The notes under the pieces: model-generated
Told to the model about the DNA's origin: nothing
The model's input: only the letters and a program-made list of their open reading frames with translations
Databases searched by the model: none
In this document: one piece after another, positions 1 through 7,498 of the stretch
How positions within the stretch are numbered: the stretch's first letter is position 1
Layout of the letters: every line of letters begins with the position of its first letter
NCBI GenBank assembly: GCA_964361645.1
Contig: CAYIBK010000002.1
Coordinates: forward strand, 1 to 64,000
Length of the DNA stretch: 64,000 nucleotides
Reading direction: 5' to 3'
From: 2-01-FULL-39-33 sp964361645
Lineage (GTDB): Bacteria > Patescibacteriota > Patescibacteriia > 2-01-FULL-39-33
Position numbers and translations under genes: made by a program

Positions 1-1
1 T

Positions 2-94
2 AGTCAGATCGCCAATCATGTGATCGGCGAATTCCTGACTCGTGCTGCCGAAGCTATTTTTGGCGGTTTCGCCAAACTAATGAAACGCTACTAA
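2..94 (+). CDS. C-terminal end of an unidentified protein (5' truncated)
   Basis: An open frame enters from the window edge and stops with TAA at 92-94, giving the last 30 residues (ending GGFAKLMKRY). The tail is amphipathic with alanines and basic residues. It lies 25 nt upstream of the next gene, probably in one transcription unit, and shares its higher G+C. Too little is visible to assign a family. Confidence 0.5.
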   Translation, partial: SQIANHVIGEFLTRAAEAIFGGFAKLMKRY

Positions 95-119
95 ACTAAC
101 TTCTCAAAGGAGAATCTTC

Positions 120-1370
120 ATGAACTGGCAGAAAATTGTGCTTTTCGCGTTTGCGTTGTCGATTGCGTTCACCTATGCTCCGATGATCACTCTGGTCGCC
201 GGAGGCATTATCCTCGCCATTTACAATCGCGAGGAGATCAAGAACTTGGCCGGCAAAAGCGTCAGCTTCGCCCAAGTCTTGTTTCTGGGATTTGCCATTG
301 CGGTGGCAGTCCAGGCGGTTCTAACCATTATCTTCGGCGCGAGCTTTGATTCACTGGTGCAAGCCGGCGGACTCTTTGCAGCTCTGAAGAACACGGATGC
401 CATTCAAGGCGCCGTGGCCAAAGAAGTGTTCGCGCTGATCATTGTGTTTTGCGCGACTTATTTGGTAGTGAGTTCACCCACACCTCAACGCTGGGTATTT
501 AAGTGGGCGATCGGCTTGTCGTTGATTGCTATTATGTTCCAATGTTGGAACAACTCCCTGTTGGTCGGCTCCAAAGATCGGCACACTATGCGTCTAGCCG
601 CGTTGCGCGAGGAAATTCTCGCCAATATGGACAGTCGTATTAAGGGCGTCAACTCATCGTTAAGCCACGACACCGTGCTCAACGAGCACAGTGCCGAAAT
701 GCCGGCTTTCTACTACGCTACTTCAGACGCTTATCTCTATTCGCAAGAGGGAGATGGTGTCAAGCGTGGCGAACAAGTGGCAGTCGGTAGTCGTTGGTTT
801 CATCTAATGGACGGTGAGACGATCATCGACAAAGCGACAGGCGTCGTTTACGAGCCTGTTGCTAGTTACGACGATGAGACCAAGCATGGTTGGCTGCGGG
901 TGGACGCGATGAGCAAATCGCCAACGGCTAAAAAAGCTGTGGCGGTTTCTGCTCCTACACCTATAGTCGCTACTCCAACATCGTCGCCCGTAATCCAAAA
1001 GCCGGTTGTCACTCTGCTTAAGGCAACTAAAGCAGAAACAGTGGCATTGGTTCAGGAGCAGGCAGTGGAAAAGAGTGGCAACCAAATTACAGTGAAAACT
1101 GGAGAATGGGTTGCTACCGGTTTTGCTCCTCATGATGATGTCCGTATTGAATTAGGGAGATTTGAAACCATCGAAGACGTTTCTAGATTAGAGGCGAGAA
1201 TCGCTGGCGGTTTTATACCCAGCGATTTAAATCCCAAGCAAACCGACGATGGTCGTTGGTGCGCGGTACTAAATTTCGCGACTGGTGGTAGCAATCTCGC
1301 TCGTCACCAAATTGAATTAAGACTCAAGTACGGACTGCCGCTTAACGTGGTTGTCCAAAAAATCATGTAG
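120..1370 (+). CDS. Membrane protein of unknown function with C-terminal soluble domain
   Basis: 416 residues. The ATG follows an AAAGGAG ribosome site, so the start is well supported. Residues about 5-35, 50-75 and 100-150 hold four or so hydrophobic segments. A soluble part follows, with a Pro/Thr/Val linker around residues 280-315 and a C-terminal region of about 85 residues (from roughly VATGFAPHDD) that looks like a compact domain. I do not recognise a family. The gene has clearly higher G+C and different third-position use from the rest of the window, which suggests transfer or a scaffold join. A good terminator follows directly. It is likely an envelope protein; no catalytic motif is visible. 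Confidence 0.75.
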   Translation: MNWQKIVLFAFALSIAFTYAPMITLVAGGIILAIYNREEIKNLAGKSVSFAQVLFLGFAIAVAVQAVLTIIFGASFDSLVQAGGLFAALKNTDAIQGAVAKEVFALIIVFCATYLVVSSPTPQRWVFKWAIGLSLIAIMFQCWNNSLLVGSKDRHTMRLAALREEILANMDSRIKGVNSSLSHDTVLNEHSAEMPAFYYATSDAYLYSQEGDGVKRGEQVAVGSRWFHLMDGETIIDKATGVVYEPVASYDDETKHGWLRVDAMSKSPTAKKAVAVSAPTPIVATPTSSPVIQKPVVTLLKATKAETVALVQEQAVEKSGNQITVKTGEWVATGFAPHDDVRIELGRFETIEDVSRLEARIAGGFIPSDLNPKQTDDGRWCAVLNFATGGSNLARHQIELRLKYGLPLNVVVQKIM

Positions 1371-1402
1371 TTCTTTCGGCCCACAAGGGCCACAACAAAT
1401 TA

Positions 1403-1440
1403 AAGGTCACCCCTCAAAAGGTGGCCTTATTTTTTTGTTT
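1403..1440 (+). terminator. Intrinsic terminator after the 120-1370 gene
   Basis: A nine-pair stem (AAGGTCACC with GGTGGCCTT, one G-U pair) is followed directly by a run of T. It ends the high-G+C unit. Confidence 0.85.
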
Positions 1441-1449
1441 TAATTATTT

Positions 1450-1617
1450 GTCATTGCGAAGAATGAAGCAATCCCACTTGTATTTCACTTCAGATTGCTT
1501 CACTTGCTTGAGCTCCCTCGCAATGACAGGTGGCGTCATTGCGACCCCGCACTTGATGCGGGGGAAGCAATCTCATAACTCTAGATGTCATTGCGAAGAA
1601 TGAAGCAATCTCATAGG
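1450..1617. repeat. Cluster of REP-like intergenic repeats
   Basis: Four partial copies of a short repeat beginning TCATTGCGA and ending GAAGCAATC lie here: an inverted pair at about 1450-1531, one copy at 1534-1573 with an inner GC hairpin, and one at 1586-1617. The same family recurs at 19782-19882 and 33258-33382. With the promoter at 1683, this explains the gene-free stretch 1371-1787. The encoded reading frame here (1421-1603) is only repeat sequence. Confidence 0.8.
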
Positions 1618-1682
1618 ATAATATACGAGATTATTAATATTATCTTAAGTTTATTAAGTACCGCTTACTACGATGATTATTA

Positions 1683-1711
1683 TTGACAACTAACAGGATA
1701 TTTGCTAAGAT
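1683..1711 (+). promoter_or_regulatory. Sigma-70-type promoter for the 1788 gene
   Basis: TTGACA (1683-1688), a 17-nt spacer and TAAGAT (1706-1711). This is close to consensus, 77 nt upstream of the start codon. Confidence 0.75.
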
Positions 1712-1787
1712 ATTTAGTTGTACATTTAATAATCAAAACCAACCTTTATTAGGTTGATAACAAGACCAAGAAAGGACCAAGAAAATA

Positions 1788-2591
1788 ATGTCTCGTAACA
1801 GCATTGATCCTTATATAGGTATCACCGATTTTACCGATAAATCACAAGTAGAAGCTATGCTGGCTGTTTTAAAAAGAGTCAGCAGTAAACATCTAATCAG
1901 AAAATTGGGCGTGGGCGTGATGATGAGCCGTAAAACCTTAAATGGTTTGCCCTCGCGTTTTAGTGAAGTGTTTCCTGCTAAGGAAAAAATTGCCGATATA
2001 TTTGTTGATGATCCACTAGCTTACAATGTTTTGCATTACGCCGATTATGAAGGCATTGATGTTTTGGAAAATTTAACCAAAGCAGTCAAATGGGGCGGTC
2101 CTAATTTGCACGCTATCCAACTTGATATGATTTGGCCTGACTGTATGAGTATTTTGAAATTCAAGTGGGGAGGGCAGTCACAGATTGATTTGATTCTACA
2201 AATAAATCCCTCAGCCATGAAGCAGGTTAATTATGAGACAAGATGTTTGGCTGATTCTCTAGATGTTTATCATGAAGAACTCTCCGCTGTTTTATTGGAT
2301 ATGAGCATGGGGCAGGGCAAACCAATGTCTTGGCTTGATCTTCTGCCTCATTTGGCCTATCTCAATCAAAGAAATCCGGGCCTAGGATTGGCGGTAGCCG
2401 GAGGACTTGGGCCCGATTCCTTGAACTTAGTGAAGCCATTGGTTGATTGCTTTGTGCCGGAAATCAGCATTGATGCACAAGGCAAATTAAGACCAAGTGG
2501 CAGTTATTTGGATCCAATTGATTGGCAGATGGCCGAAGAATATCTTGTTCGAGCAATGGAAATTTTTCAAAGAAGGCTACATCAAATCTAA
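1788..2591 (+). CDS. TIM-barrel protein resembling phosphoribosylanthranilate isomerase
   Basis: 267 residues, start supported by AAGGA at 1772-1776. A glycine-rich phosphate-binding-type segment LAVAGGLGPDSLNL lies near residues 205-218, and an early DPYIGITDFTDKSQ motif recalls the KICG-type start of TrpF-like (alpha/beta)8 barrels. By family knowledge TrpF isomerises phosphoribosylanthranilate, but no other tryptophan gene is visible, so the substrate is probably different. The gene is 13 nt upstream of a deoxyribosyltransferase-like gene, and both may act on a phosphoribosyl or nucleoside compound. The barrel assignment is an inference from the motif; the cysteine and aspartate pair of true TrpF is not obvious. 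Confidence 0.5.
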   Translation: MSRNSIDPYIGITDFTDKSQVEAMLAVLKRVSSKHLIRKLGVGVMMSRKTLNGLPSRFSEVFPAKEKIADIFVDDPLAYNVLHYADYEGIDVLENLTKAVKWGGPNLHAIQLDMIWPDCMSILKFKWGGQSQIDLILQINPSAMKQVNYETRCLADSLDVYHEELSAVLLDMSMGQGKPMSWLDLLPHLAYLNQRNPGLGLAVAGGLGPDSLNLVKPLVDCFVPEISIDAQGKLRPSGSYLDPIDWQMAEEYLVRAMEIFQRRLHQI

Positions 2592-2604
2592 AAGGAAAAA
2601 AGAA

Positions 2605-3099
2605 GTGCTAGCAATCGGTTTGTTTGGGACTTGTGGAAAAAGTAAATGGCGTGATCAATTTATGAAAAGGTATCGTGAACTGGGCATTGATTTTTTCAAT
2701 CCCCAAGTTGACGATTGGCAACCAGAAATGGCAGTAGAAGAAGCTAATCATTTAGCTGAAGATGCTGTGATCTTGTTTCCGGTAACCGGAGAGACTTATG
2801 CCTCCGGCTCGTTGGCAGAAGTGGGTTTTTCTATTCTTAATGCCATCAAACTTGATGATCGTCGCGATTTTGTGATTATGATCGAGATGCAACTTGATGA
2901 ATCTTTGGACAATACGGACATGCGCAAAGAATCTCTTCGTTCCAGAGCTTTGGTAGTTCAGCATTTGAAAAAATTGCGACTGACCAATGTCTACATTGTT
3001 GATACTCTAGAGCAAATGTTAGAAATTAGCCTTGAACTTTATGAAGCGGCCGCAATCAGAGAACCACTTCGTGATTTCAATCCGCAAAATAAAGTCTGA
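2605..3099 (+). CDS. Nucleoside 2-deoxyribosyltransferase-like protein
   Basis: About 164 residues. I prefer the GTG at 2605 because GGA at 2594-2596 gives good spacing and residues start directly with the first beta-strand (VLAIGLFGTCGKSKWRDQFM). The frame is open upstream but overlaps the previous gene. The order of a glycine-rich strand-loop, then a DW-x-P segment, then a strand-terminal GxxxEVGF-like segment (SGSLAEVGFS) fits the Rossmann-like nucleoside 2-deoxyribosyltransferase superfamily, in which a glutamate is the nucleophile. The role could be N-glycosidic bond exchange or cleavage in nucleotide salvage. It forms a two-gene unit with the TIM-barrel gene and ends at TGA before a terminator. 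Confidence 0.55.
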   Translation: MLAIGLFGTCGKSKWRDQFMKRYRELGIDFFNPQVDDWQPEMAVEEANHLAEDAVILFPVTGETYASGSLAEVGFSILNAIKLDDRRDFVIMIEMQLDESLDNTDMRKESLRSRALVVQHLKKLRLTNVYIVDTLEQMLEISLELYEAAAIREPLRDFNPQNKV

Positions 3100-3134
3100 T
3101 CTTTTAATAACAAAATAACAAAACAAAAAAACAA

Positions 3135-3162
3135 CACTCCCACCTAATGGCGGGAGTTTTTT
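3135..3162 (+). terminator. Intrinsic terminator after the 2605-3099 gene
   Basis: CTCCCACC and GGCGGGAG form a stem (one A-C mismatch) with a TAAT loop, followed by TTTTTT. Confidence 0.8.
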
Positions 3163-3188
3163 AATTGTTGTTATTTTATAGCTTAAGA

Positions 3189-3443
3189 CTAGTCCTTGAT
3201 TTTATTAAATAGTAGCGCAAACAAACCAACTGCCAAAAAAGCAACTATATTCCAGATAATCAAGCCACTAATAAAAGTGGTTATAGTTATTATACTTTGC
3301 CCCAAAGCAACATCAGAATGCAGGGCATAGCGCATGAAAATTTCTCGTGAGGTTGGAAATAAAGCCACACCAGCGAAGCAGACGATATAAACAATACTAG
3401 TCCAAGCACCAGTAGCTTTAAGGAGATGTTTAGTATTTATCAT
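3189..3443 (-). CDS. Small two-helix membrane protein, DUF5676-like
   Basis: 84 residues beginning MINTKHLLKATGAWTSI, with hydrophobic segments near residues 15-32 and 50-78. The K-A-T-x-A-W-T-S start, the RYALH motif and the FISGLIIWN segment match my recollection of the DUF5676 membrane family. That family often lies beside small metal-resistance or stress genes in Patescibacteria and Gram-negatives. It is last in a minus-strand group with a 44-residue membrane peptide and a zinc-ribbon frame. Function unknown. Confidence 0.65.
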   Translation of the reverse strand: MINTKHLLKATGAWTSIVYIVCFAGVALFPTSREIFMRYALHSDVALGQSIITITTFISGLIIWNIVAFLAVGLFALLFNKIKD

Positions 3444-3452
3444 AAATGTTTC

Positions 3453-3587
3453 TTATTTTTTATTAATATATTTCCACAAAGCGGCAATACCTAAAATTAG
3501 CAAAACCACGATTAAAATATAAGTCACCCAGGCAAAAAGCATCATACTGCTTCCGCCCACGCCACTCATTAAGCTGTAATTCATCAT
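3453..3587 (-). CDS. 44-residue single-helix membrane peptide
   Basis: The peptide starts MMNYSLMSGVGGSSMMLF and ends ALWKYINKK, with one transmembrane helix around residues 16-37. A strong AAGGAGGGGG ribosome site precedes the start. It ends 9 nt before the DUF5676-like gene, so they are very likely co-transcribed. The short glycine/serine N-terminus, single helix and basic tail suggest a bitopic helper or regulator peptide. No family recognised. Confidence 0.7.
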   Translation of the reverse strand: MMNYSLMSGVGGSSMMLFAWVTYILIVVLLILGIAALWKYINKK

Positions 3588-3609
3588 ATTCTTTCACCCC
3601 CTCCTTAAT

Positions 3610-3798
3610 TTATTTAGTAACTGCCTCCATTTTTATTTTATAGCGCTCGGCGCATTTCTCGCAATATTGCAGTTGGTTTATTTTTTGGGTTTTTTTGGTA
3701 ACCTCAAACAACTTGTGGGATTCCGCTCCACAATTTTGGCAATATCTGGGCTCACCGGTTATAAATTTATTTTTTTTATCCTTTTTGATGTATTTGTC
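3610..3798 (-). pseudogene. Zinc-ribbon-like frame without a usual start codon
   Basis: A 62-codon frame carries two cysteine pairs, CQNC and CEKC, about 28 residues apart, as in small rubredoxin- or zinc-ribbon-type proteins, and ends MEAVTK. No ATG, GTG or TTG lies ahead of the first cysteine pair; a stop is directly upstream. It may be a decayed gene, use AUA/AUU, or carry a sequencing slip in the A-run nearby. It sits upstream of the 44-residue membrane peptide on the same strand. Confidence 0.4.
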
Positions 3799-3898
3799 TT
3801 AAATAGGTTAAATTTATTCTCTCAATATCATTAATATGATTTTTAATAGATCAATTTAATATTATCATAAAATGTTATAAAAGTCAATAAAAATAACA

Positions 3899-3930
3899 AA
3901 AAAATCATCTTATTTAAAGACGATTTTTAT
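3899..3930 (-). terminator. Terminator for the leucine-rich lipoprotein gene
   Basis: AAAATCATCTT and AAGACGATTTT form a stem (one mismatch) flanked by A and T runs, so it could work in both directions. It lies just past the stop of the 3945-4445 gene. Confidence 0.7.
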
Positions 3931-3944
3931 TGAATACACCTTGT

Positions 3945-4445
3945 TTATTGAGTAATAACATTAATATCTTTGGGTAGACTTTCTAAAATAATGCCCAGAT
4001 CAAGTTTAGAATAATCATTGCCCGCCAGATTTAGGGTTTTTAAATTTTTAAGGTTGCCCAGCTCATAAGGCAAGCCGGTTAATTTATTATTGGATAGATT
4101 GAGTGTTTGCAAATTGGACAGTTGGCCCATTTCTGCCGGTATGCCAGTCATGAGGTTGTTGCTTAGATTCAGTATTTTTAATTTTTTTAGACTCTTTATT
4201 TCGGCTGGCAGGGCGCCGGAAAGTTGGTTATTGGATAAATCAAGTTCTTCTAAATCATTAAGATTTAAAACATAAGAAGGCAATTTGTTTAATTGCTTAT
4301 TGCTTAAATTAAGTTTACTGGTTATTACCTCGGATTCTTGGCTATCTTGGTTGCTAGAAGGTTGGTCGTATTGGGTGTTGATTATCTTACAGCCCGAGAG
4401 TAATAAAGGAGCAATAATGGCTATGGTTAAAGTAATTATTTTCAT
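3945..4445 (-). CDS. Leucine-rich-repeat lipoprotein
   Basis: 166 residues. The signal peptide ends in a lipobox, LLLSGC, with the cysteine at residue 19, so the mature protein should be lipid-anchored outside the cytoplasmic membrane. A polar Ser/Asn/Gln linker (about 25-42) precedes roughly five 23-residue leucine-rich repeats of the type L-x-x-L-x-x-L-x-L-S-x-N-x-L (about residues 44-155). These folds bind proteins, so a role in surface contact is plausible. It is the only clear lipobox protein among the smaller genes here. It has its own terminator and is 50 nt from the pirin stop on the same strand. Confidence 0.8.
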   Translation of the reverse strand: MKIITLTIAIIAPLLLSGCKIINTQYDQPSSNQDSQESEVITSKLNLSNKQLNKLPSYVLNLNDLEELDLSNNQLSGALPAEIKSLKKLKILNLSNNLMTGIPAEMGQLSNLQTLNLSNNKLTGLPYELGNLKNLKTLNLAGNDYSKLDLGIILESLPKDINVITQ

Positions 4446-4495
4446 ATGTTTAGTTAGTTAATATTATTATGTTATTATAACAGAAAATAATTATT

Positions 4496-5197
4496 TTACG
4501 ATATGGGCGTATCAATAAGCAAAAGTTTTGTATTTTCGTTTACTTCCAGCTGTATATTATTCGTATCTTCAATTTCAATGGAATCCCTTTTATTTAAAAT
4601 TTCATTTTCAATTTTAGCCGATCCTTCAATCACCAGTATGAAAGCGCCTCTTGGGGGGCTAGTTTCAAATGACAGTTTGATGGCTTGATTAAAATCACTC
4701 AGCCAGATAGAGGCGTCTTGATAGATAAATAAAGTATCTGGGTTTTTATCACCCGCTACTATTTTTACCAGTTTATTTTTTTCTAGATTAAAGGTTTTAG
4801 TTTTGTGTCTTGGTTCTACATTTTCTTGGCTAGTTTCAATCCAAATTTGAAAAAGTTTAAGATCTTTGGTTTTTGAATGATTATATTCAGAATGTTGGAT
4901 TCCAGAGCCCGCTGACATCACTTGAATTTGGCCAGGGGCAATAACTTCTTCTGAGCCAGTACTGTCTTTGTGGGCTAGCTCGCCAGAAAGGGGGATGGTG
5001 ATTATTTCCATATTATCGTGGGGGTGGGTGTCAAAGCCGGCACCCGGAGCAATAATGTCATCATTTAAGACACGAATTTTTCCAAAGCCCATGCGAGCAG
5101 GATTGTAGTAATCGGCAAAACTAAAACTATATTTGGTTTTGAGCCAATCATAATTAGCCCCACCCCTTTCATTAGCTAAATGAATATTTTTATTCAT
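4496..5197 (-). CDS. Pirin-family bicupin protein
   Basis: 233 residues. The metal-binding residues of the N-terminal cupin are all present: H58 and H60 in THPHDNMEI, H102 and E104 in GIQHSEYN. The second cupin (after about 130) is more degenerate, as usual. Pirins are cytoplasmic iron proteins; the bacterial homologue YhhW oxidises quercetin, others bind regulators, and the natural substrate here cannot be told. Length is typical of the short bacterial pirins. It is read from its own start, divergent from the haem-protein gene at 5366. Confidence 0.88.
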   Translation of the reverse strand: MNKNIHLANERGGANYDWLKTKYSFSFADYYNPARMGFGKIRVLNDDIIAPGAGFDTHPHDNMEIITIPLSGELAHKDSTGSEEVIAPGQIQVMSAGSGIQHSEYNHSKTKDLKLFQIWIETSQENVEPRHKTKTFNLEKNKLVKIVAGDKNPDTLFIYQDASIWLSDFNQAIKLSFETSPPRGAFILVIEGSAKIENEILNKRDSIEIEDTNNIQLEVNENTKLLLIDTPIS

Positions 5198-5365
5198 TAT
5201 TGTTTATAATGTTGCTTCTAATTTAGCAATTGTTGGCTGTTCAATTTTTTTAAACTTTTCCATATGTTATAATCATACAAAAAAATAATCTCTTTAGCAA
5301 TTTTTAATTTTTAGTAGTATAATATTTAATATTGATTAAGCTTATAAATTTATTAATGTAAAAAT

Positions 5366-5998
5366 ATGGACATTAGAAACACCCCCAAACAACATATAAT
5401 AGTGGGCGTTTTCTCTTTGGGTTTGGTGGCAGTTTTTAATTTATTACTTCAAATTCAATGGTCAACTGCTTTTGCTCGAGCTTCATATATACTCTTGTTT
5501 TTGGTGATGATTATTGGACCACTGATGCGTTTTAAAAAGCCAACAGATAGTGGCTCACCATTAATTGTGCCCTGGAGTTGGCGTGGCGAGTTAGGTATTT
5601 GGTTTACTCTAATGGGCTTAGCTCATTTTATATTTGTTTTAACTGAAAGGCCATTCAATAGCTTAATCAGAATTGGTGGGTCTGGTTTTGGTTTAGCTAA
5701 TTTACTTGGGTTGGTGGCTTTAATCTGGGCCACAGCTTTAATGATTACCTCTCTTAATAGGGTTATAATGTACTTGGGTATTATGTCATGGAAATGGTTG
5801 CATAGCTTTACTAATGTGGTTTTCTATTTGGTTTCAGCACATTTTATTTACTTTCAGTTTTTTTCTACCTACGGCAATATTGGTCCGGATTGGTTTGGGT
5901 ATATGGCAGTCACTATGGCGGGGATAGTGATTATTCTTCAATTATCAGCCTTTACTTTATCGGTTAAAAAATATAGAAGTGAAGCAATAAAGAAATAA
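5366..5998 (+). CDS. Ferric-reductase-like transmembrane haem protein
   Basis: 210 residues with about six hydrophobic helices. Histidines H87 (LAHFIF), H146 (WLHSF) and H159 (SAHFIYF) lie in helices with the spacing of the haem-ligating histidines of the ferric-reductase-like domain, the fold of MsrQ and NADPH oxidases. It lacks the cytosolic FAD/NAD domains, so it resembles MsrQ-type stand-alone cytochromes that pass electrons across the membrane. No msrP is visible. A TATAAT lies about 40 nt upstream. Redox context with pirin is possible but unproven. Confidence 0.7.
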   Translation: MDIRNTPKQHIIVGVFSLGLVAVFNLLLQIQWSTAFARASYILLFLVMIIGPLMRFKKPTDSGSPLIVPWSWRGELGIWFTLMGLAHFIFVLTERPFNSLIRIGGSGFGLANLLGLVALIWATALMITSLNRVIMYLGIMSWKWLHSFTNVVFYLVSAHFIYFQFFSTYGNIGPDWFGYMAVTMAGIVIILQLSAFTLSVKKYRSEAIKK

Positions 5999-6072
5999 AT
6001 TTTAGATTTTTATTAAATCAAAAACAATTTATGGTATTTTTATTTATGTGTGGGCCAGTAGACTAGAGCATA

Positions 6073-6504
6073 ATGTTTTTTGTGGAAAATAATGGGGAGT
6101 TATTAAGCGACCAAGAATTTTTAGAGCAAAAAAGAGAAACCCTTAAAGATATGGAAGCTATCAGAGAAAAAATGGGCGATATAGACCAACATAATCAAAA
6201 CTGGTTTAATAGATGTGTTGATTATGTGGAATTTATCAAAAATTTGAATTTAAAATTTGAAAATGGCTCGCCAGAGGTAAAAAGAGAGATTTTTCAATTC
6301 GTTCACTATAACCCGAATATAACAGCTAAAGTATTGGCAAATAACGAGGTTTTACCTCATAAATTTGTTGTTGAATACAATAACCGTAAGCGTGCCACTA
6401 TAACCGTATTTAACCCTTTAAAATCAAAACAAAAAGACGCTTACGCGCCTTTAAGTTTCTTAATGCGGAGACGAAGGGACTTGAACCCTCGGCCTCTTCC
6501 GTGA
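6073..6504 (+). pseudogene. Remnant of a large serine recombinase (C-terminal part)
   Basis: 143 codons. The segment ISEEE-like LSDQEFLEQKRETL, then NQNWFNRC, then LKFENGSPEVKREIFQF resembles the coiled-coil C-terminus of large serine recombinases of phage and integrative elements. The catalytic and zinc domains are missing, and the frame ends inside tRNA-Asp on the opposite strand, so the last dozen codons are tRNA sequence. It marks an old integration event beside a tRNA. Family call is by motif memory, fairly sure; that it is dead is an inference from truncation. Confidence 0.6.
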
Positions 6505-6539
6505 CAGGGAAGCGCTCTAACCAGCTGAGCTACGTCTCC
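6466..6539 (-). tRNA. tRNA-Asp (GTC)
   Basis: Full cloverleaf: acceptor GGAGACG/CGTCTCC, D stem GCTC/GAGC, anticodon stem CTTCC/GGAAG with loop CTGTCAC (anticodon at 6503-6505), T arm GAGGG/CCCTT with TTCAAGT. CCA is not encoded. Confidence 0.92.
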
Positions 6540-6588
6540 AGATTTTAAATTGCGTTTTAAATCAATGTTTTTATTCGACCTTACGGTC

Positions 6589-6692
6589 GAAGTGCTCTAA
6601 CCAACTGCCCGTTTCGCGTCGGCGCTAGCCGAGGCGGAAGCCCTGCCCGCCATTGGCTACGCCTCAGGCGTTGGCAGGCGGGTACGTCTCCA
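6589..6692 (-). other. Partial tRNA-Asp-like copy interrupted by a GC-rich palindromic insert
   Basis: AGTGCTCTAACCAACTG (6591-6607) and TACGTCTCCA (6683-6692) match the 5' half of the neighbouring tRNA-Asp. Between them, in the D loop, lies a 75-nt insert (6608-6682) made of GC-rich inverted repeats. The anticodon side is replaced by a short hairpin, CGACC-TTAC-GGTCG. It is not a working tRNA. Confidence 0.65.
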
Positions 6693-6694
6693 GA

Positions 6695-6722
6695 AACCGC
6701 CTTTGAGGCGGTTTTATTTTTT
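6695..6722. terminator. Hairpin terminator 3' of rplT
   Basis: AAACCGCC and GGCGGTTT with loop TTTGA. A T-rich run follows on the plus strand and a shorter one on the minus strand, so it may serve both sides. Confidence 0.65.
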
Positions 6723-6729
6723 GAGAAAG

Positions 6730-7074
6730 TTATTTTACTTTGGCCACAATTTTAGCAAACACACTTGGCTCTTTTCTGGCTAATTCTGATAAAACTTTTC
6801 TATCTAATTCAATTTTAGCTTTTTTAAGTCCGCCTATGAATTTACTATAAGAGATCCCATGTTCTCTAACGGCGGCATTAAGTTGAATTTGCCACAAACC
6901 TCTCATGGTTCTTTTTTTGGCTCTTCTGTCTCTAAAAGCGTAAGCATCAGCTTTAGTGACAGCGGTTTGGGCAATTTTGATTAATTTTTTTCTACCCCAT
7001 TTAAATCCCTTGGCTCTTTTTAAAATATTTCTTCGGCTTTTGGTGTGCATCACACCTCTTTTTACTCTCGGCAT
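6730..7074 (-). CDS. rplT: 50S ribosomal protein L20
   Basis: 114 residues, the standard length. The strongly basic N-terminal helix region (VKRGVMHTKSRRNILKRAKG) and the YSKFIGGLKKAKIELDRKVLSELA signature are diagnostic. L20 is an early assembly protein of the large subunit that binds 23S rRNA. It is last in infC-rpmI-rplT, the conserved bacterial order. In other bacteria L20 or IF3 represses this operon by binding its leader; whether that holds here is not visible. Confidence 0.97.
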   Translation of the reverse strand: MPRVKRGVMHTKSRRNILKRAKGFKWGRKKLIKIAQTAVTKADAYAFRDRRAKKRTMRGLWQIQLNAAVREHGISYSKFIGGLKKAKIELDRKVLSELARKEPSVFAKIVAKVK

Positions 7075-7184
7075 ATGAAATTTAGTTATAAAGTTATTAA
7101 AGTATAAAGTTATAAAGTTGATTTGATTAAAATTTATAAAATTAATAAAAAACTTTTAACTTTATAAACTTTCAAACTTTTAAC

Positions 7185-7382
7185 TTAACTATAAGGCATC
7201 AATTTCTTGATGTTCTTCTGGTCGGCTTTAGCGATTTGCGCGTCTCTTCTCTTGTTGCGCTTTACTCTTCCAGATTCTCTAGCATTGAAATGGTCTTGTC
7301 CGCCGGTTCTTTTCAGAACCTTGCCTTTTTTGGTTATTTTAAACCTTTTGGCGACGGCTTGTTTAGTTTTCATTTTTGGCAT
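7185..7382 (-). CDS. rpmI: 50S ribosomal protein L35
   Basis: 65 residues starting MPKMKTKQAVAKRFKITKKG, with the usual basic composition and the GGQDHFNARESGRVKRNKR core. It is a small large-subunit protein. It lies between infC and rplT. The 110-nt gap to rplT is AT-rich and holds tandem AAAGTT-type inverted repeats that could fold. Confidence 0.95.
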   Translation of the reverse strand: MPKMKTKQAVAKRFKITKKGKVLKRTGGQDHFNARESGRVKRNKRRDAQIAKADQKNIKKLMPYS

Positions 7383-7498
7383 AATCTTTAAGATTTCAGA
7401 TTTTAGATTTAAGATTTCAGATTTTTATTTTTCTGTAAAATACAACTTTAATCTGTAATTTGAAATTTGGAATCTGTAATTATTATTTAATATTATTT

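Noticed and set aside
1421..1603. A 60-codon frame after the first terminator
   Set aside because: It is composed of REP-like repeat copies and starts in the terminator T-run.
1450..1617. CRISPR array
   Set aside because: Repeat units are inverted, unequal in spacing and recur elsewhere singly; no cas genes are present. They are REP-like hairpins.
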